A stretch of DNA of 64,000 nt, from assembly GCA_024138025.1 (NCBI GenBank), contig JAMXBD010000112.1:1736001-1800000 (forward strand), in the 5' to 3' direction. Within the stretch, counting starts at the first letter, position 1. Each line of letters starts with the position of its first letter. Made by a program: the position numbers and the translations under genes. The notes under the pieces are model-generated. The model was not told where the DNA came from, searched no databases, and saw only the letters and a list, made by a program, of their open reading frames with translations. The stretch is from Combretum micranthum. Its lineage: Eukaryota; Streptophyta; Magnoliopsida; Myrtales; Combretaceae. Shown here one piece after another: positions 35,631 through 48,960 of this stretch.

Positions 35631-36088
35631 AAGTACACATGATCACCCACTTAAAACTCGAGAATTCGTCCCTTCAAATTTGCCCAACTCTTTTGTCTAT
35701 CTTAAGCTCCTTTCATCTTCTGCTGTGTGATTTTTACTTTATCAGCCACCTCTTGTACTAAGTCTGTTCCAATAGCAAGCTTCTCTATGTTATCATAAAA
35801 CAGAGGTGACCTACAATACCGTTCAAATAAGGCTTCGTAGGGTGACATCTGAATGGTCGAGTGATAGCTGTTATTGTAAGTAAACTCAATTGGCAGTACA
35901 TGATTATCTCAATTACCCTTGAATTCTAAAACATATACCCTCAACATGTCTTCTAGGGTTTGGATTATCCGCTCAAACTATCCATCTGTCTGAGGGTGAT
36001 AAGAGATACTAAAATGTAGCTTTATACACAAACTCTCTTGTAGACTTGTCCAGAACTTAGATACGAACCTTGGGTTTCAATCTGAACT
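35631..36088 (-). pseudogene. Tekay-like gypsy integrase fragment, part 2
   Basis: The minus strand translates, with several stops, to integrase motifs of Del/Tekay chromoviruses: FVSKFWTSLQES, YHPQTDG, EFTYNNSYHSTIQMSPYEAL and FKGNWD. The Asp of the usual SDRDPRF is lost. It continues part 1 (13893-13959) across the chromovirus. An autonomous Tekay of this kind is the plausible helper of the gag-only family, but this copy is dead. Confidence 0.85.
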
Positions 36089-36252
36089 ATTATAAGCCAT
36101 TAACTTAATTCCATTGTCTAGGGTTTGAGAGTGCAGGATTGCCAAATCTAAACTCTAGGGTTTTGGCATAGGTTTTTGTTGACTAGGGTTTCCGTTGACT
36201 TCCAGTTCTAAGGTTTGAACTTAGAAATCATCTTAAAATCTAGGGGTTTATA
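36089..36252 (-). repeat. LTR fragment, 5' end of a long LTR
   Basis: The plus strand resembles 43655-43800 and 46700-46869 and ends AAATCTAGGGGTTTATA, a decayed TTTACA end. Confidence 0.65.
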
Positions 36253-36796
36253 TTTACTGCATATCATATGCTTGTTTAATTATAACTTCTTTGATATTTT
36301 CCTTCAAGTATAGTAACCCGGGAATATTCTTACTAAGCTAGTTAAGCTTATACTCCTATAGATTTTTGCTTTCATAGGATCATTTGCTACTTTATCTGAA
36401 GTCTCCCTACATCTGAGTAAGATTTCTTTTGGGAAGCTTTTAGGGGAAATGTAATCATAGACCTTAAATCAGAATTCATTTAAAATCTTTTGGTGATAGT
36501 TATTTAAGTATATGTAAGACTAAGTTGTATTTCGATCTTTGGAGAATTTAGCAGGGGAATGCCCCTAAGTTGATGTAAAGAATTGATATCTTTATATTTC
36601 GTGGGTAAATGTTTATTCAGATTCTTGTATGCTTTATATTACTTTCTCAAACTACACATCCCACACGTGTCTCCTATTGCTGTATTGTACGTCTTATATA
36701 TGATATCAAGACTTTCGCGTGACTAAAGTTGTCATTGTTAAGTCTTAATATTATATGTGGTGAACTACCATGTTTATGGTATCCTTTGGGGTATGA
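36253..36796 (+). repeat. LTR fragment, 3' end of a long LTR in plus orientation
   Basis: Has the AAGCTAGTTAAGCTT palindrome (36336-36350), the GCAGGGGAATGCCCCTAAG hairpin (36551-36569) and the end GGGGTATGACA (36796). It represents the last 540 bp of a long LTR; the left border is uncertain. Confidence 0.7.
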
Positions 36797-38560
36797 CATA
36801 CTCACCTGTGCATTTTTCCTTAGCTATTGTAATAGTCTATGGGAAAATCTTGATCTTAATATATTATTCCTATAAAATAATAAACATACTATATTAAGCA
36901 TATAACTAAATAATAATGCCTATTAATGCCTAAATATTCTAGACTCATGTCGTAATTTTCTTAGTTTATTTGTCTTTAAGAAATTATAGGGCTATGTGTA
37001 AGTAGCCACGACGGTTTCACTAATTGATTAATAAACAGTGGTCAAGGGGACAATATCCCTTATGGGGTTTTAGGAGTAGCGCCTCAAAAAGCAAAACAAA
37101 TTTGAAAATCTGGGTTGAAGAAATCCTTGAAAAAAATTACAGTTTTATTCACAGGATCAAACACGGGCATTATTGTGACATTAATTAGACAAGGCAATTG
37201 ATCATAGTTGTTCATATATATCACATTTTAAACTGCGAGGTCAATCGTAGGCCGATCCCATGCTACGGTTAAAGCTGTAAGAAAACTTCACCTTCCTTCA
37301 ATTTTAATCACAGGCACTCAGTGTCAACCATAGCTTAGAATCATGGGTGTGACTTTGGCCATGATTGGTTTCGCAAGCAAAACAACAAACTCATTTTACT
37401 TCACTTAACAAACTAACTTCTCCCTAAATTGATCTGCGAGTTAAAATGCAACTAAAGATTAATTTAGTATAAATACTTCAAGCGTAACTATTTCTTTGAA
37501 CTTAAATCTTTCTTTCATATAACCAAAGTTCAAATGTGAGTATTTAGTGTAGTTTTTCTATGTTCTAATACATAAACTATCATGTTTGTTTTTGTTAAGT
37601 AAAGTTGTACTTGTTCATAAGTTTTTAGCAAATAAACTACATCTCTAGATGTAGACAAATTCATAAAGTTATTAAACAAACATTTTTAGTTTCAGTTTTT
37701 ACTCATTACATCTATTAAACTTAGTGTTTTACTTTTAAACAGTAAAATAATAAGTGTACTAGCGTATTTGATAAAGATAACTTATTGTAACTTTAAAAAT
37801 AAAATTACCTTAGTTTGATTGATTTGTTCTATGTAATTGCTTTCCTACTTCTTCAAATATATTGAGAGTAGTGTTTGTATGTGATTTCTTAGAGATTTTC
37901 TGATGTTGATGGTGGTGATTTGGAGAAGTGGTTTGTGTTTAATTGTCAATGTATATAAAATGAGAAAAAGAGCTTCACTATAAAAATGGTATCAAAAGGA
38001 GTTTGTGTTTATCTAGTTTTGTGTTTGATAAACGATATATTGTACTAATTATATTAGTATAGTAGATTTTTTTTTTAAATTGTGTTTATCTTTTGGTGAT
38101 GATGATGTTCAGCTAGAGTAAATTTTCAAATTCTAGCTACTTCTCTTACAAGCAAGAGAGAGTAAAATATACTTAGTTTGAAAATGTTATTTACACCAAT
38201 TAATGAAGAAAACTTTATAAAAAGTGAGCAAGTTACCCTCTTCATTTTAACTTACATAAAAACATATACCATCAAACATTTTTGGCAGTTTTAAAGGAAA
38301 TTTAACTGTAGATTATGAGAATTAAAGTTTATAATGTATATAAGATGAACAATTTATGATATCAAGTAAATATTATTTAATGTACAAACAAATCATTAAT
38401 TATTTAAAGACAATAATATTAAAGATAGAGTTTAAGTTTCAACTCTCATAAAAAAGTAGATTTTAAATTAATATTTAATGTTTTATATTTACACAATTTA
38501 TTTCTAAACTATCATTAACTACCCAAAAAATACTAAAGATTTAATGGTGCACACTATACT
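36797..38560 (-). repeat. Probable old, truncated long LTR
   Basis: Little similarity to the others, but the minus strand shows a TATA box (CATTTTATATACATTG near 37960), a 5' UTR-like stretch, and a donor ACTAAG|GTAATTTT near 37808. The left end (ACTCACCTGTGCATTTTT) resembles the middle part of LTR A. Otherwise AT-rich with no gene seen. Confidence 0.35.
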
Positions 38561-39956
38561 TGTCACGCCCCAAAGGGTACCCCAAACGTGACAGTCCGCC
38601 ACACTCAATATTAAAGATTAAGTATGACAACCTTAGTCATCCCATAAACTTTGATATCGGGTGTAAGTCGTACCTTCATGATCATAGAGGACCAACTTTG
38701 AAACAAGTTGTTTAAGAATACATTCATATAGTATTTTAAAAATGGAAATCATAATATAATATCTGAAATAGGGAAATATATAAAGGTCTTACAAATAACA
38801 AAGGGGCATTCCCCTGTAAAAAGATATAGCCCATCAAGATCTATCGAAGCCTAATCAAAATAATTACGTGGAGATTTACTTAGAAATCTAAGTCTACATC
38901 TAGTCTTTAACTTCTTCCAAAAACTCCTTAAGCAAAAAAGGTAATACCTATGAGAAATAACGTCAAGGCTTCAACCATAAATAGGAAAACTGCAAAAGGT
39001 ATCTATAAAGGGGTAAGCTTCTTACTTAGTCAATATTGAATCCACAAGTAAAGTACTCACAAATCAATAATCAATCAAGTTGTTTAGCAAACATATGAGA
39101 TGCAATCAAACACGTGAGCAAACAATACATACGATTTTTCGAAAATCATATGTTTGAATGGATTTATCCCTTCATTCGGTGGTTAGGTGTTCCGAGCAAC
39201 AAGGCCATAGTTCGCAAATGATAATTTTGTAGTTTTATACAGATTCCTATTAATCGCTAAAATAAAGTTGATTTAGGTGTGCACTCACCATTTAATTACA
39301 GGTAATCAAAGCCATAGAGTAGAATTTCAGGTTCTTCAACCTCATTACTATGCCTTTGTCCCACCAAGGGTATAGTAATTAATGTAATGTGACTCACTAC
39401 GTGTCATGCATGAATCATTTTAATTAATTTATCATGGCGTAATATTTAAACATTTTATAAGTGACTATAGAATTTGTAGACAAAACATTCATATACTAAA
39501 TCATACTAGGATGAGTTAACAATTTCTGCCTCGATATACTTATCATAATTTCAATCATATAAGTAAAGTTCATGTATTATCATATTTTATCTTTTCCTAA
39601 AGTTTAATGCTACTAAACTACAAGCAAATACATAAGTACAAAATGCGAAAATTTAAACTCACTCGGCCATAGTACCAGAAGCTCCTTAGTCGAAGTAATC
39701 CTTCAAGTAAGGCAGTTCGAACTCCACCTTAACTATACAAAAGAATACTCGAAATGAGTATTTCCTGGAAGTTCTACTTAAACTTAAAACTCTATTCTAC
39801 TAAGTTCGTCAAAATTCGCATAGAGTGAAACTCCAACTCAAAATGGCCATAACTTGCTCATTTTAACTCAGAATTTCGCATATTATATACTGATTTCTAC
39901 CTAATCGAAATAATCTATCCATTTTTTAAGTTATTTCCTACACACAAGGTTATTTG

Positions 39957-42900
39957 TGTCACGCCCCGAGGGGTACCCTAAACGTGGCAGTCCGTCGTAC
40001 ACAATACTAAAGCCTAGGAATGACTACCTCAGTCATGCAAAGGCTTCCATATTATGTACAAGGCGTACATCACAACCAAGGGAACGCATCGGAGTAGCGC
40101 AATTTACATTGATAGTAAATAAGTAACAAGGCAAAGAGAATACTTAATATAAAACATAAGCAAATCACATTCCAATTCTTAAGGGCATATTCTTCTATTC
40201 TCTTTAAATAAATATACGTCCCTAATCATATAGGTTAGCACATATAAAGAACCTTACAAATTTCTTCATCGTATGATTCCATATCCTTAATCATCCGTCT
40301 ATGACTTCCTTAATGTCATGATCCTCAAGTTTAATCCACGAATATACCTGTTTCAACAAAATCTATAGGGGTATAAGCTACAACTAGCTTAGTGGGATAT
40401 TCCTTTTCATTCGCACCATATTTTCAAACAAGTTTATTTATTTAATCACACATATGCTAGGCATACAATGCAACAATCACATGATTACGCGAATATATAT
40501 AGTCATCCGGAAACCATATATAGAACGGATTTACCCTTCTGTATCAAAGGTTAGGGAATCGGGGTTGAAGGTCTCTACTGCTAGTCCCAGGTCCTCACCC
40601 ACAGCGTTTGGTTGGCTCGGCTCCGAACCTAGAGTCGCTTTCCCTGAGCGATTTGGATTCTCCAGGAAGGAACATGGCTCGTGGCACCGCACGATCACAG
40701 CCAATCCAACTCTACGCGTAGGAGTAGCAGCCTTCCGAAACAGATGTGACTCGATGGATGCTATGCATGAGCGTTTTAGTTTTCTTAAGCCAAACCTTAT
40801 TAAGGTTTATTAGGGGCAATCAATCAATTTAGCAACAATAAGCAATCATACAAGTAAGTAAACAAAATTACAAGCAGTTCGAGGTTGCGATATTCTTATT
40901 TTTCATTTCACGCATAACATAGAATCATATATGTATTCATAATCCCGAAATCCCCAAACATATTCGTTTTTATCTTTTCTTAATATACTAATGCTACTAC
41001 ATTACAAGCACAAGCAAGTTAACGAAATTAGAAGGAATAACTCACTCGTCCATTTCGCTATCTTTTTAGTCGTAGTAATCCTCGGGTAGGGTATTCTCGT
41101 ATCCTTCGTGACCTAGACAAAAGAAATACCCGGAATAAGTCTTTCATGAATTTCTATTCTTGGAGATTCTAAACTTTACTTAAAATTGCGGTAAAATCGT
41201 ATAAGAAGAAATTCCAACTTAAAATAGCCATAACTTGCTCATTTTAACTCGGAATTTTGCATATGATATACCGTTTTCTACCTATTCGAAAAGTTCTATC
41301 CATTTCTAAACTTATCTTAGTCATAAAAGGTCATTTGGGTTCCGCAAACGTTAGGTACAGATTTAAAACGAATTTTCTAAACTTTAGCAAAAATCCATTT
41401 TCTAACCCAACTTTATTTAAGGAAAACTCTTTTGTAACAATATACATATATATATATATATATGAACATATATATTTGATAAATACTTTGGATATATAGG
41501 TAAGCTCACTTTATATGCAAAATTTCTAATGGTAGTGTCTCAACAATTTATTTCATAAAACAATTCTTTTTTTTTTTTTTGAAGTGTTAAAACTTATTTT
41601 GATAAATTCCTTTTCAAGTATTTGGAAGAAACTTTATATTTTTATTATAAATGAGTACATCCTTATTTTATTTCCTTCATTCCTTTTTCCAAAACAAGCA
41701 AATTTTCCTTTAACCCTAGTCTTTCATATATTTCATTTCTATTGATAAAAGATTAATTTATCAAAAGTACATTAAGTTGTCGAAAACCTTTTTATAATTT
41801 GTTTAATTAAGATGGTCTTAAAAAAATGAGTCTTGCTTTTCTTATATTCCTTTCTAAAATATAAGCTTTTACTTTTCAAAACTTGATCTTTCATCTCTTT
41901 TGAAAAGAATCATCTTTTATTGATAAAACTCATTTTAATCTATTTATATTCTTTTGAAAACGAGTTCTTTCTTTTTAGAAATTTGAAAATCATTATTTTT
42001 CCTAAGTGGGTTCATCACCTTATGAATTTATCTTAACTTTGAAAATTAGTTTGTTTTCTTAGTTTTATTTTGAAGTTTTAAAAGAGTTTAAATCTTGAGC
42101 TTTTTGTAAAAACTTTTAATATTAACAAATTATTATTAAAAGCTTAGGTTAACATAATATACAAAGAAAATATTTATTTCTTATGATTCCTTGGAAATCT
42201 ATCTTTGTTATTTATGAAAACGTTGAGAAAACTCCATTTCTATGTTGTTGATAATAACTTTATGATTTTGTGATAAATCACTTAATCGAAATTCTAGCTT
42301 TGAGTTTATTTAGTAAAGTAAAATTCTATTTTTAGATTAGTTGAGACATTAGCATTATGTAATTGCAAGTATTATGAGCATATAAATTAATAAGAACATA
42401 AGAAAATACTAAAAATAATTAATGAGCAAGAAAAATAAAATATCAAGCATTGGGAACCTTAGCTTTATCAAGGAACCCCGATCAAGTATTGGAGCCTTAG
42501 CTTTATCAAGGCATCCCGGGACTAAGAATGGACTAGTCCCGAAAGATTAAAGAAAATAAATAAATAAAAGATTGTTTTGACTTGATGTGGACAAGTCTAA
42601 GACTAGAAAGACTAGTCTTAATATCAACATAAAATAAATAAATTGCATAACTTAAAAATAAATAAATAACAAATGAGCTTATATGCTCTAAATAAATATA
42701 TATACATAATATACATAATACTATAAGCAAATAATCACAATATTAATAACAACATAATAAAATAGGAAGTTTATGTACAAGAACAAAACATGAACATGTT
42801 GTTGCTTTTACTACTCATATGAGTTTCAAAACAACACCATAGTCATGTTAAGTTACATGACATGGATGAATAATAGATGGAAGAAATATTTACCTAAGGT

Positions 42901-44323
42901 ATGTAAGAGGTATGAAGATGGTAGTGAATGTATGGTTATGTGGTTATGGAGAGATGGTAGTTGTATTACATAAAGAGAGTTTTGGTAGGAGAGATTTTCT
43001 TCTTACAAGAAGAGAGTTCTTGTAAGAGTATGGAGAGAGTGTTTAGAGCGAATTTTTGCATAAATTCTTTACTTGAGAAATGTGTGAAGAAATGAGAAGA
43101 GGAGAGGTGGTATTTATAGAATTTTTGGAGTGGAATTTAGATGTAATAAAATAAATTGAAAAAGAAAAATAATTAGATGCATGGGAGGGAGATAGGCGCC
43201 GGTTTTGGGCATGTGAGGAGAGAGAAATTTATTTGTTTTATTTGTTTGTGTAATAAAGAAGTAATGTGTAAAGTTTGATGCATTAAAATTGTATTGGAAA
43301 TGAAAAAAAGTAAGAAAATAGATATGTAGGTGTAGAAATAGGTGTAAGAAAAAGTAGAGATAGGTGAATAGTAATGAATAGTAGAAAAGTACTATGAATA
43401 GTAAACTAGACAATTAAAGTACCGTTAGTAATAAAAATACGCGTAATAATGCGATATCTGTAATTTTTAGCTACCGAAAAAATTCCAAAACTGATATTTT
43501 TGGAATCCTTGTATTTTTACGAGTCTATTGGTATAAACGGAATATTTTTAATATTCCGAGCTCCGGGACACGCTTTTCCAGAACCGGTCTTGTTTGGGTC
43601 CGAAGGTCACTCGAAATTCGCGAATCTGATATTTTTATGTTACCCTACGTTATTACGAACTATTCTAGGCCATTAACTTAATTTCGTTTTCTAAGGTTTG
43701 AAAACGCGGGATTACCGGATCTTAAACACTAGAGTTCGTTGTAGGCTTGTTGACTTTTAGGGTTCCGTTATGATTTCCGATTTTTGTCGAGACATTCGTA
43801 ATATCGTATAATTTTCTAGTTTTGATCATTTTAAAATTTTAGCTTGAAATTTATGTTTTATTTTATTTTATTTTATTTGTGATTATTTAATAGTTTTTAG
43901 TTCTCGGAATCGTTTAACCGAGTCTAGGGTTATGAGTTGACTCAGTTTGACTTTTGGTGAGAATTTGAAATTTGTGATTTCTGAATTTTATCGAAGGTTT
44001 TAAGATTTTGCTGTTGATCGTTATTTGTCTTGATTTGCGTGTTAGAAAATGGTTAGGTGATTTAATTGATGTACGGATGTTGATTAAATTGGTAGTTGGA
44101 CTTTATATTTTGTTTCAAGGGTTCTCATTTTCTCAAGATTGAGAAAACTCGTTTTTGATCTTTATTTGGAATTAAGTTTTAACTTGGTTTGATTTTTAGG
44201 GTTTCGTTTCTGGCACTTGTCTTGATTTAGAATTTGGTTTTAACTTAAGTCGATTTTTGGGATTTAAATTCTAAACTTTTAGAATTATTTTCTATGAATT
44301 ATGAAAATTTTTGGGGGTTTACA
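39957..44323 (-). mobile_element. Solo LTR D, 4367 bp, nested in LTR E
   Basis: Plus strand TGTCACGCCCCGAGGGG...GGGGGTTTACA with perfect TSD ATTTG (39952-39956 and 44324-44328). TATA-like CTATAAATA on the minus strand near 43112-43120, CCGGCGCC patch at about 43195. It is related to its host LTR E, so a family member inserted into a relative. Confidence 0.92.
40348..42893 (-). other. Predicted intron inside solo LTR D
   Basis: Donor TACCTTAG|GTAAATATTT (42893); acceptor TTGTTGAAACAG|GTATAT (40348). AAGCTAGTTGTAGCTT lies about 30-45 bases upstream of the acceptor. 2546 bp. Confidence 0.48.
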
Positions 44324-46869
44324 ATTTGGCTTTCTAAAAGCCATGGTCCAAATTCAAAACGAAAAATCCCAGCCTTTGCAAAACAATTTTCCAAACTTAA
44401 CTTTATTCAAAAATCCTTTAGCAAAAATATAGATATATATATGTGATTGAAAAATCCTATGAGTATATATATAGACTTATATTATATGCAAAAATTCTAA
44501 TGGTATTGTCTCAATGATTATTCTTCGTAAAATAATTTATTTTAAGGTGTCGAAATTTGAAACTTATCAAATTTTTTTCAAAGTGTTTTAGAGAAACTTT
44601 ATAACTTCTTAGGTTATTGTAAATAAGTATGTTCTTCTTTTGTTTTTCCCAATTTCTTTTTTTTTAAAAAAATAAATTTTCTTTTAACTTTAATCTTCTA
44701 CAAATTTTGCTCCTTGTGATAAAAATAAAGTTTTCTAAAATTTTCATTAAATTGTTGATAACCTATAGTGATTTTGAGTTATATATATATTTTTTTTTCT
44801 TGAAATGGTTTTGTTAGATAAGTTTCTATACTCTTATATTTTTATTTATTAACTCCTTTAAAAATAAATTTTATTTCTAAAACTTGGTCTTTTAATTTCC
44901 TTTACCGATTTTATTTGAAAAGAAATCATCTTTTTGAGTTGTTGATAAAATTCATTGTTTTTGAACTCATCGTATTTATATTCGTTTTATCTTTTTGAAA
45001 ATAGTTTTATCATTTAGAAACTTGAAAATCATTATTTTTCTAAGTGGATTTATAGATTAGTGATTTTATTTTATCTTAACCCTGAAAACTAGTTTGTTTC
45101 TTGGTTTTTATTATGAAGTTAGAAAGATTTTAATCTCAAGCTTTTTATGAAAAATTTGTATATCAACAAATTATTTTTACCAAGCCATACGTTATCTTAT
45201 TATGAAAAGAAGGTACTTATTTTTCTTTATTTCCTTGGTAAAACTATCCTTATTGTTACTTAATAAAACTTTGGGAAAGTTTGAGAAGAGGTTGCGAAAA
45301 TCCATTTTCTAAGGTGCTGATGACAAACTCTTTTATTTGGTGACTAGTTACATAACAAAAGAGTTTTAGCTTCAAGTTCCTCTGTTAAAGAAAAAAAAAA
45401 TTCCACTTTAAATGTTATCGAGACAATATCATTATGATGATGCATGTATATGAGCATGTAATATGAAAATGATGAAAATATAAGAAAAGATAAGAAGCAA
45501 GTTAATGATAAGCAAGATACTATGGTCAAGTATTGGAAACTTTAGCTTCATCAAGGTAATCCCGGTCAAGTATTGAGAGCATTAGTTTATCAAGGCAACC
45601 TAGGACTAAGAATAGACTAGTCCCAAAAGAAAAAGAAAAAGAAAAGCAATAATAAGAGCAATAATAGTAATAAGCTCGTTAGTGAGTTAGTGAGCATTTA
45701 GACTCTAATATATATATAGATATACATATAGATAGTAACATATATATATATACGGTTAAGTTAGAAGCATAATAACAACAATAATAATATAACATCATAA
45801 TAATAACAAGATAATAAAAATCAGAATTCTTGGCATGTGCAAGAATAAAACATAAATATGTTGTTACTTCTACAACTCATTTGAGTTTTTTAGAAACAAC
45901 ACCATAGTCATGCTAAATTACATGACATGGAAAACAAATGGTAAAAAGGTAAAAATATTTACCTAAAGGGAAAATATAGAAGTGGTAGTGTAGGAAAAGT
46001 TTGGATAGTGTATGTGTGTAGAAAAAGTGTAGGAAAAATGGGTAGTAGAGGAAAAGAAAAGAGAGATTTTTCAGAGAGAATTTGGAGAGTGAATTTTAGA
46101 GAGTTTTGGTATGGTAAATGAATGTGTGAAAGAAATGGGGGGAGATGGGGTATTATAAAAATTTTTGGAGTGAAAATTGTGTGAATTAAATAAATTGAAA
46201 AAGAAAAAAATAAATTTGTATGTGTATGAGGGAGGGCCAGCATGATTGAGAGGGAAGAGAGAGAGTGTGTGTTTTGATTTGTTTTGTATTTTTGTTAATT
46301 AAAAGTAATAAGTTATAAGGTTTGATGTGAATAAAGATATATTAGAAATATAAAAAGCAAATAATATGTATGTAGAGTGTAAGAATAGGTGTAGAAAAGT
46401 AGAGATAGGTGAATAGTAGTGAATAGTGTAGAATGGTACTATGAATAGCAGATAAAACAATTTAATATCGGTAGTAAAGAAAATACGAGTAATTAGGCTA
46501 TATATGTACTTTTAGATATAAAAAATTTATAAAAGTAATATCTTTGAAATCATTGTATTTTTACGAGTTTATTAGTATTATCAGAATATTTTTGCCATCG
46601 GGTGTACTATGGCACGGTTTTTAAAAACTGATCCCGTTCGGATCCAAAAGATACTGAAAATTATCGAATCTAATATTTTTATGCTTTCTTATATTATTAC
46701 GAACTATTATCCACTACTATTTCAATTTCGTTGTTTTAGAGTTAAGGGCACGGGATTACCAAATCTAAATCTACTAGGTTTCATATTTATTTGTTGACTT
46801 TAAGGTTTTTGGTTGACTTCCGATTTATAGTTTAAGCATAAACTAGATCATAAAATCTAGGGGATTACA

Positions 46870-47339
46870 ATACTTTAGGATTATACAACCATATTAATAA
46901 ATTTTTCCCTATGTCATGTAATACTATCTTTAGTATCTTTTATTTCTATGGGGATTTAACTTTCTAATTTTTAAATGTACATTAAGAAGAAACTCGAGGA
47001 TTACAAGCGATTCGGCTTTTAAAAGTTCATCTAAATATAAGAATGGCAATGGAACTTGGAATCATAATTCCATTATGGGTTCAATCCTGCATACCATACT
47101 TGACATTGCTTTTGGATGCTCTAAGTGGGTAATACTTGTAATGTGTAATATGCACATGGTTAGTAAGTATTGATTATTGTTTGACATGTAACCATTATTT
47201 CTAAATCACCGATGGCAGTTATTTTAAAAACTACCCATTATCTCTTCCATATACCAAAGTATGGTTGGTAGTTACCAATAGCGTGTTCATATTTGTGTTG
47301 TCTATTACTTTTTGCATAGTTTTTCTACTCTTTATACAA
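46870..47339. other. Unassigned AT-rich DNA
   Basis: The flank beyond LTR E. No ORF, repeat or RNA recognised. Confidence 0.5.
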
Positions 47340-47348
47340 TTTATGTTA

Positions 47349-47620
47349 GGGTAAATCATACCAAAAGATCACAACGTTTAGAGTAAGTTTATTTGAGATC
47401 ACAACATTTTGAATGATTAAAAATATGCCATAATATTTAGAGAAGTTGGTCAATTGAGATCATTATTAGCACGTGTCAATAGGAGAAATTTTAATTAAAA
47501 CTCAAAAGGTCTTACACATGTCAATAGAGGTCTCAATTAACCCACTTTTTCCAAACATTGTGATCTCTTTTTAATCACTTAAAACATTATATATTATGAC
47601 CTTCTACTATAATTTACCCG
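47349..47620. mobile_element. Mutator-like foldback MITE, 272 bp
   Basis: Perfect 9-bp TSD TTTATGTTA (47340-47348 and 47621-47629), the length used by Mutator-like elements. The two halves are imperfect inverted repeats of about 130 bp, beginning GGGTAAAT on both strands. Non-coding. Confidence 0.82.
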
Positions 47621-47629
47621 TTTATGTTA

Positions 47630-48111
47630 CCATAAGCTAAAATTTAACAACAATGCACCATCTTAAAATGGGTCATAGTGCCTGTAATATTTTCAATGGA
47701 CTTGAATAAGTTAAACTTCCATAAATTCCTTAAACAATAATCAAGAGTGTCTTAATTAAATCTAATAATATATGAAATGCTCTTTCGTTAACAATATACA
47801 TAGGTTATGCACAGATGCATGTAAAAGAATATCATATATGTATTCTTCTGCCAATAACTATATATCTCTCTTGCTTAGTTTTGTCCTTAACTTATCTAGA
47901 AACCTTTGAATGTCTAGTAAGTCGGGCAAAAACTGGCAGATCATTTATGCCACAAAATTGAACAATAAAAAAGAGCATAGATTTATTGCTATCCTTCAAT
48001 GGAAAAGAAGGTTGTCTTTGTCAAGTTCATTAATGCATTGTCTTCATTGGTCATCCATGCATTTAACAAGGTGAAATATGCATATACCCATCCTATCAAA
48101 AATAATTATTA
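47630..48111. other. Unassigned AT-rich DNA
   Basis: No feature recognised. Confidence 0.5.
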
Positions 48112-48960
48112 ATAAGGTCAATTGTGCAGACTTCCTTGAAAACCTTAAAAATTGCATGGAACTCCAGGTTTTTCCAAAGTCAATACTTATACCCCCTAAA
48201 AATAAATAAATTGCACGAACCTCTCCTGAAAACTTTGAAAACTGTATGGACCTCCAGCTTTTTCAAAAGTCAATACTTATACCTTTAAAAACTGACATGA
48301 TGATAATATATAAATTTTGTTTATTTTGTTCTAATGTGTCATTACATATACTATATTTAATTAATAAATGTTTTAAAAAATATTTTAAAATTTAAATATT
48401 AAAAAATGAAAACTTTTTTTTTTTAATTCCTTGTCTGTCCCTAGAACCTAGCATGTAAAGTGCAATTCTAATCTAAAAACCTTTTTTAGCAAAAAATAAC
48501 ATGGTGTGTTTTAACATAATAAAGATGTTTTCTAATATAATTATTTCTTTTTGAAATACAATTTTAGAAGGAAAAAAAAAAACAACAATCAACTTTTTTT
48601 TCTTTTCCTAAAAAAATTAATTATGTAAAAACTATACTAAAAAATTTTAAATATTTTTTAAAAATATTATTTATTAAACATATTATATATGTAATGACAC
48701 GTTAGCACCAACTAAAAGAAATTTATATATTATTATCATGTCATCTTTTAGAGATTTAAATGTTGGTTTTCTATATAGAAAAAAAAAGGGGGGGGGGGGG
48801 GTTGGGTTCATCCAATTTTTAAAGTGATTACGAGGTTTGTATAATTTATCTTTTTTTTTTAGGGATATAAATACTAACTTACGAAAAACCTTGGAGTCCA
48901 TACAATTCCTAAAATTTTTTTGGTCAGGTTTGTGTAATTTATCCTTATCAATATATATAA
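48112..48960. mobile_element. Long foldback DNA element
   Basis: Imperfect inverted repeats: the left arm from about 48112 (AATTGTGCAGACTTCC) pairs with the right arm ending about 48950. The inner part is clearest, 48297-48350 against 48685-48750 (GTGTCATTACATATA against TATATGTAATGACAC). The left arm also holds a direct duplication (48125-48200 and 48215-48285). No ORF; TSD not found. Probably a non-autonomous DNA transposon. Confidence 0.6.

Larger units (their letters stand above)
38990..45962 (-). other. Predicted intron inside LTR E (holds LTR D)
   Basis: Donor CCCTTTAG|GTAAATATTT; acceptor ATACCTTTTGCAG|TTTTCC. About 2.6 kb when LTR D and one TSD copy are left out. Confidence 0.45.
38561..46869 (-). 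mobile_element. Solo LTR E, about 3.9 kb, interrupted by LTR D
   Basis: Plus strand TGTCACGCCCCAAAGG...GGGGATTACA. Perfect TSD ATACT (38556-38560 and 46870-46874). LTR D (39957-44323) interrupts it after 1396 bp. Predicted intron from 45962 down to 38990, with D lying within it. Confidence 0.9.

Noticed and set aside
36797..38560. Host gene on the minus strand (TATA, leader, donor)
   Set aside because: No coding exon follows, and spacing fits the LTR layout better.
43114..43413. Hydrophobic minus-strand ORF (99 aa)
   Set aside because: Phe/Leu/Tyr-rich because of CT/AT-rich LTR promoter DNA; no support as a gene.
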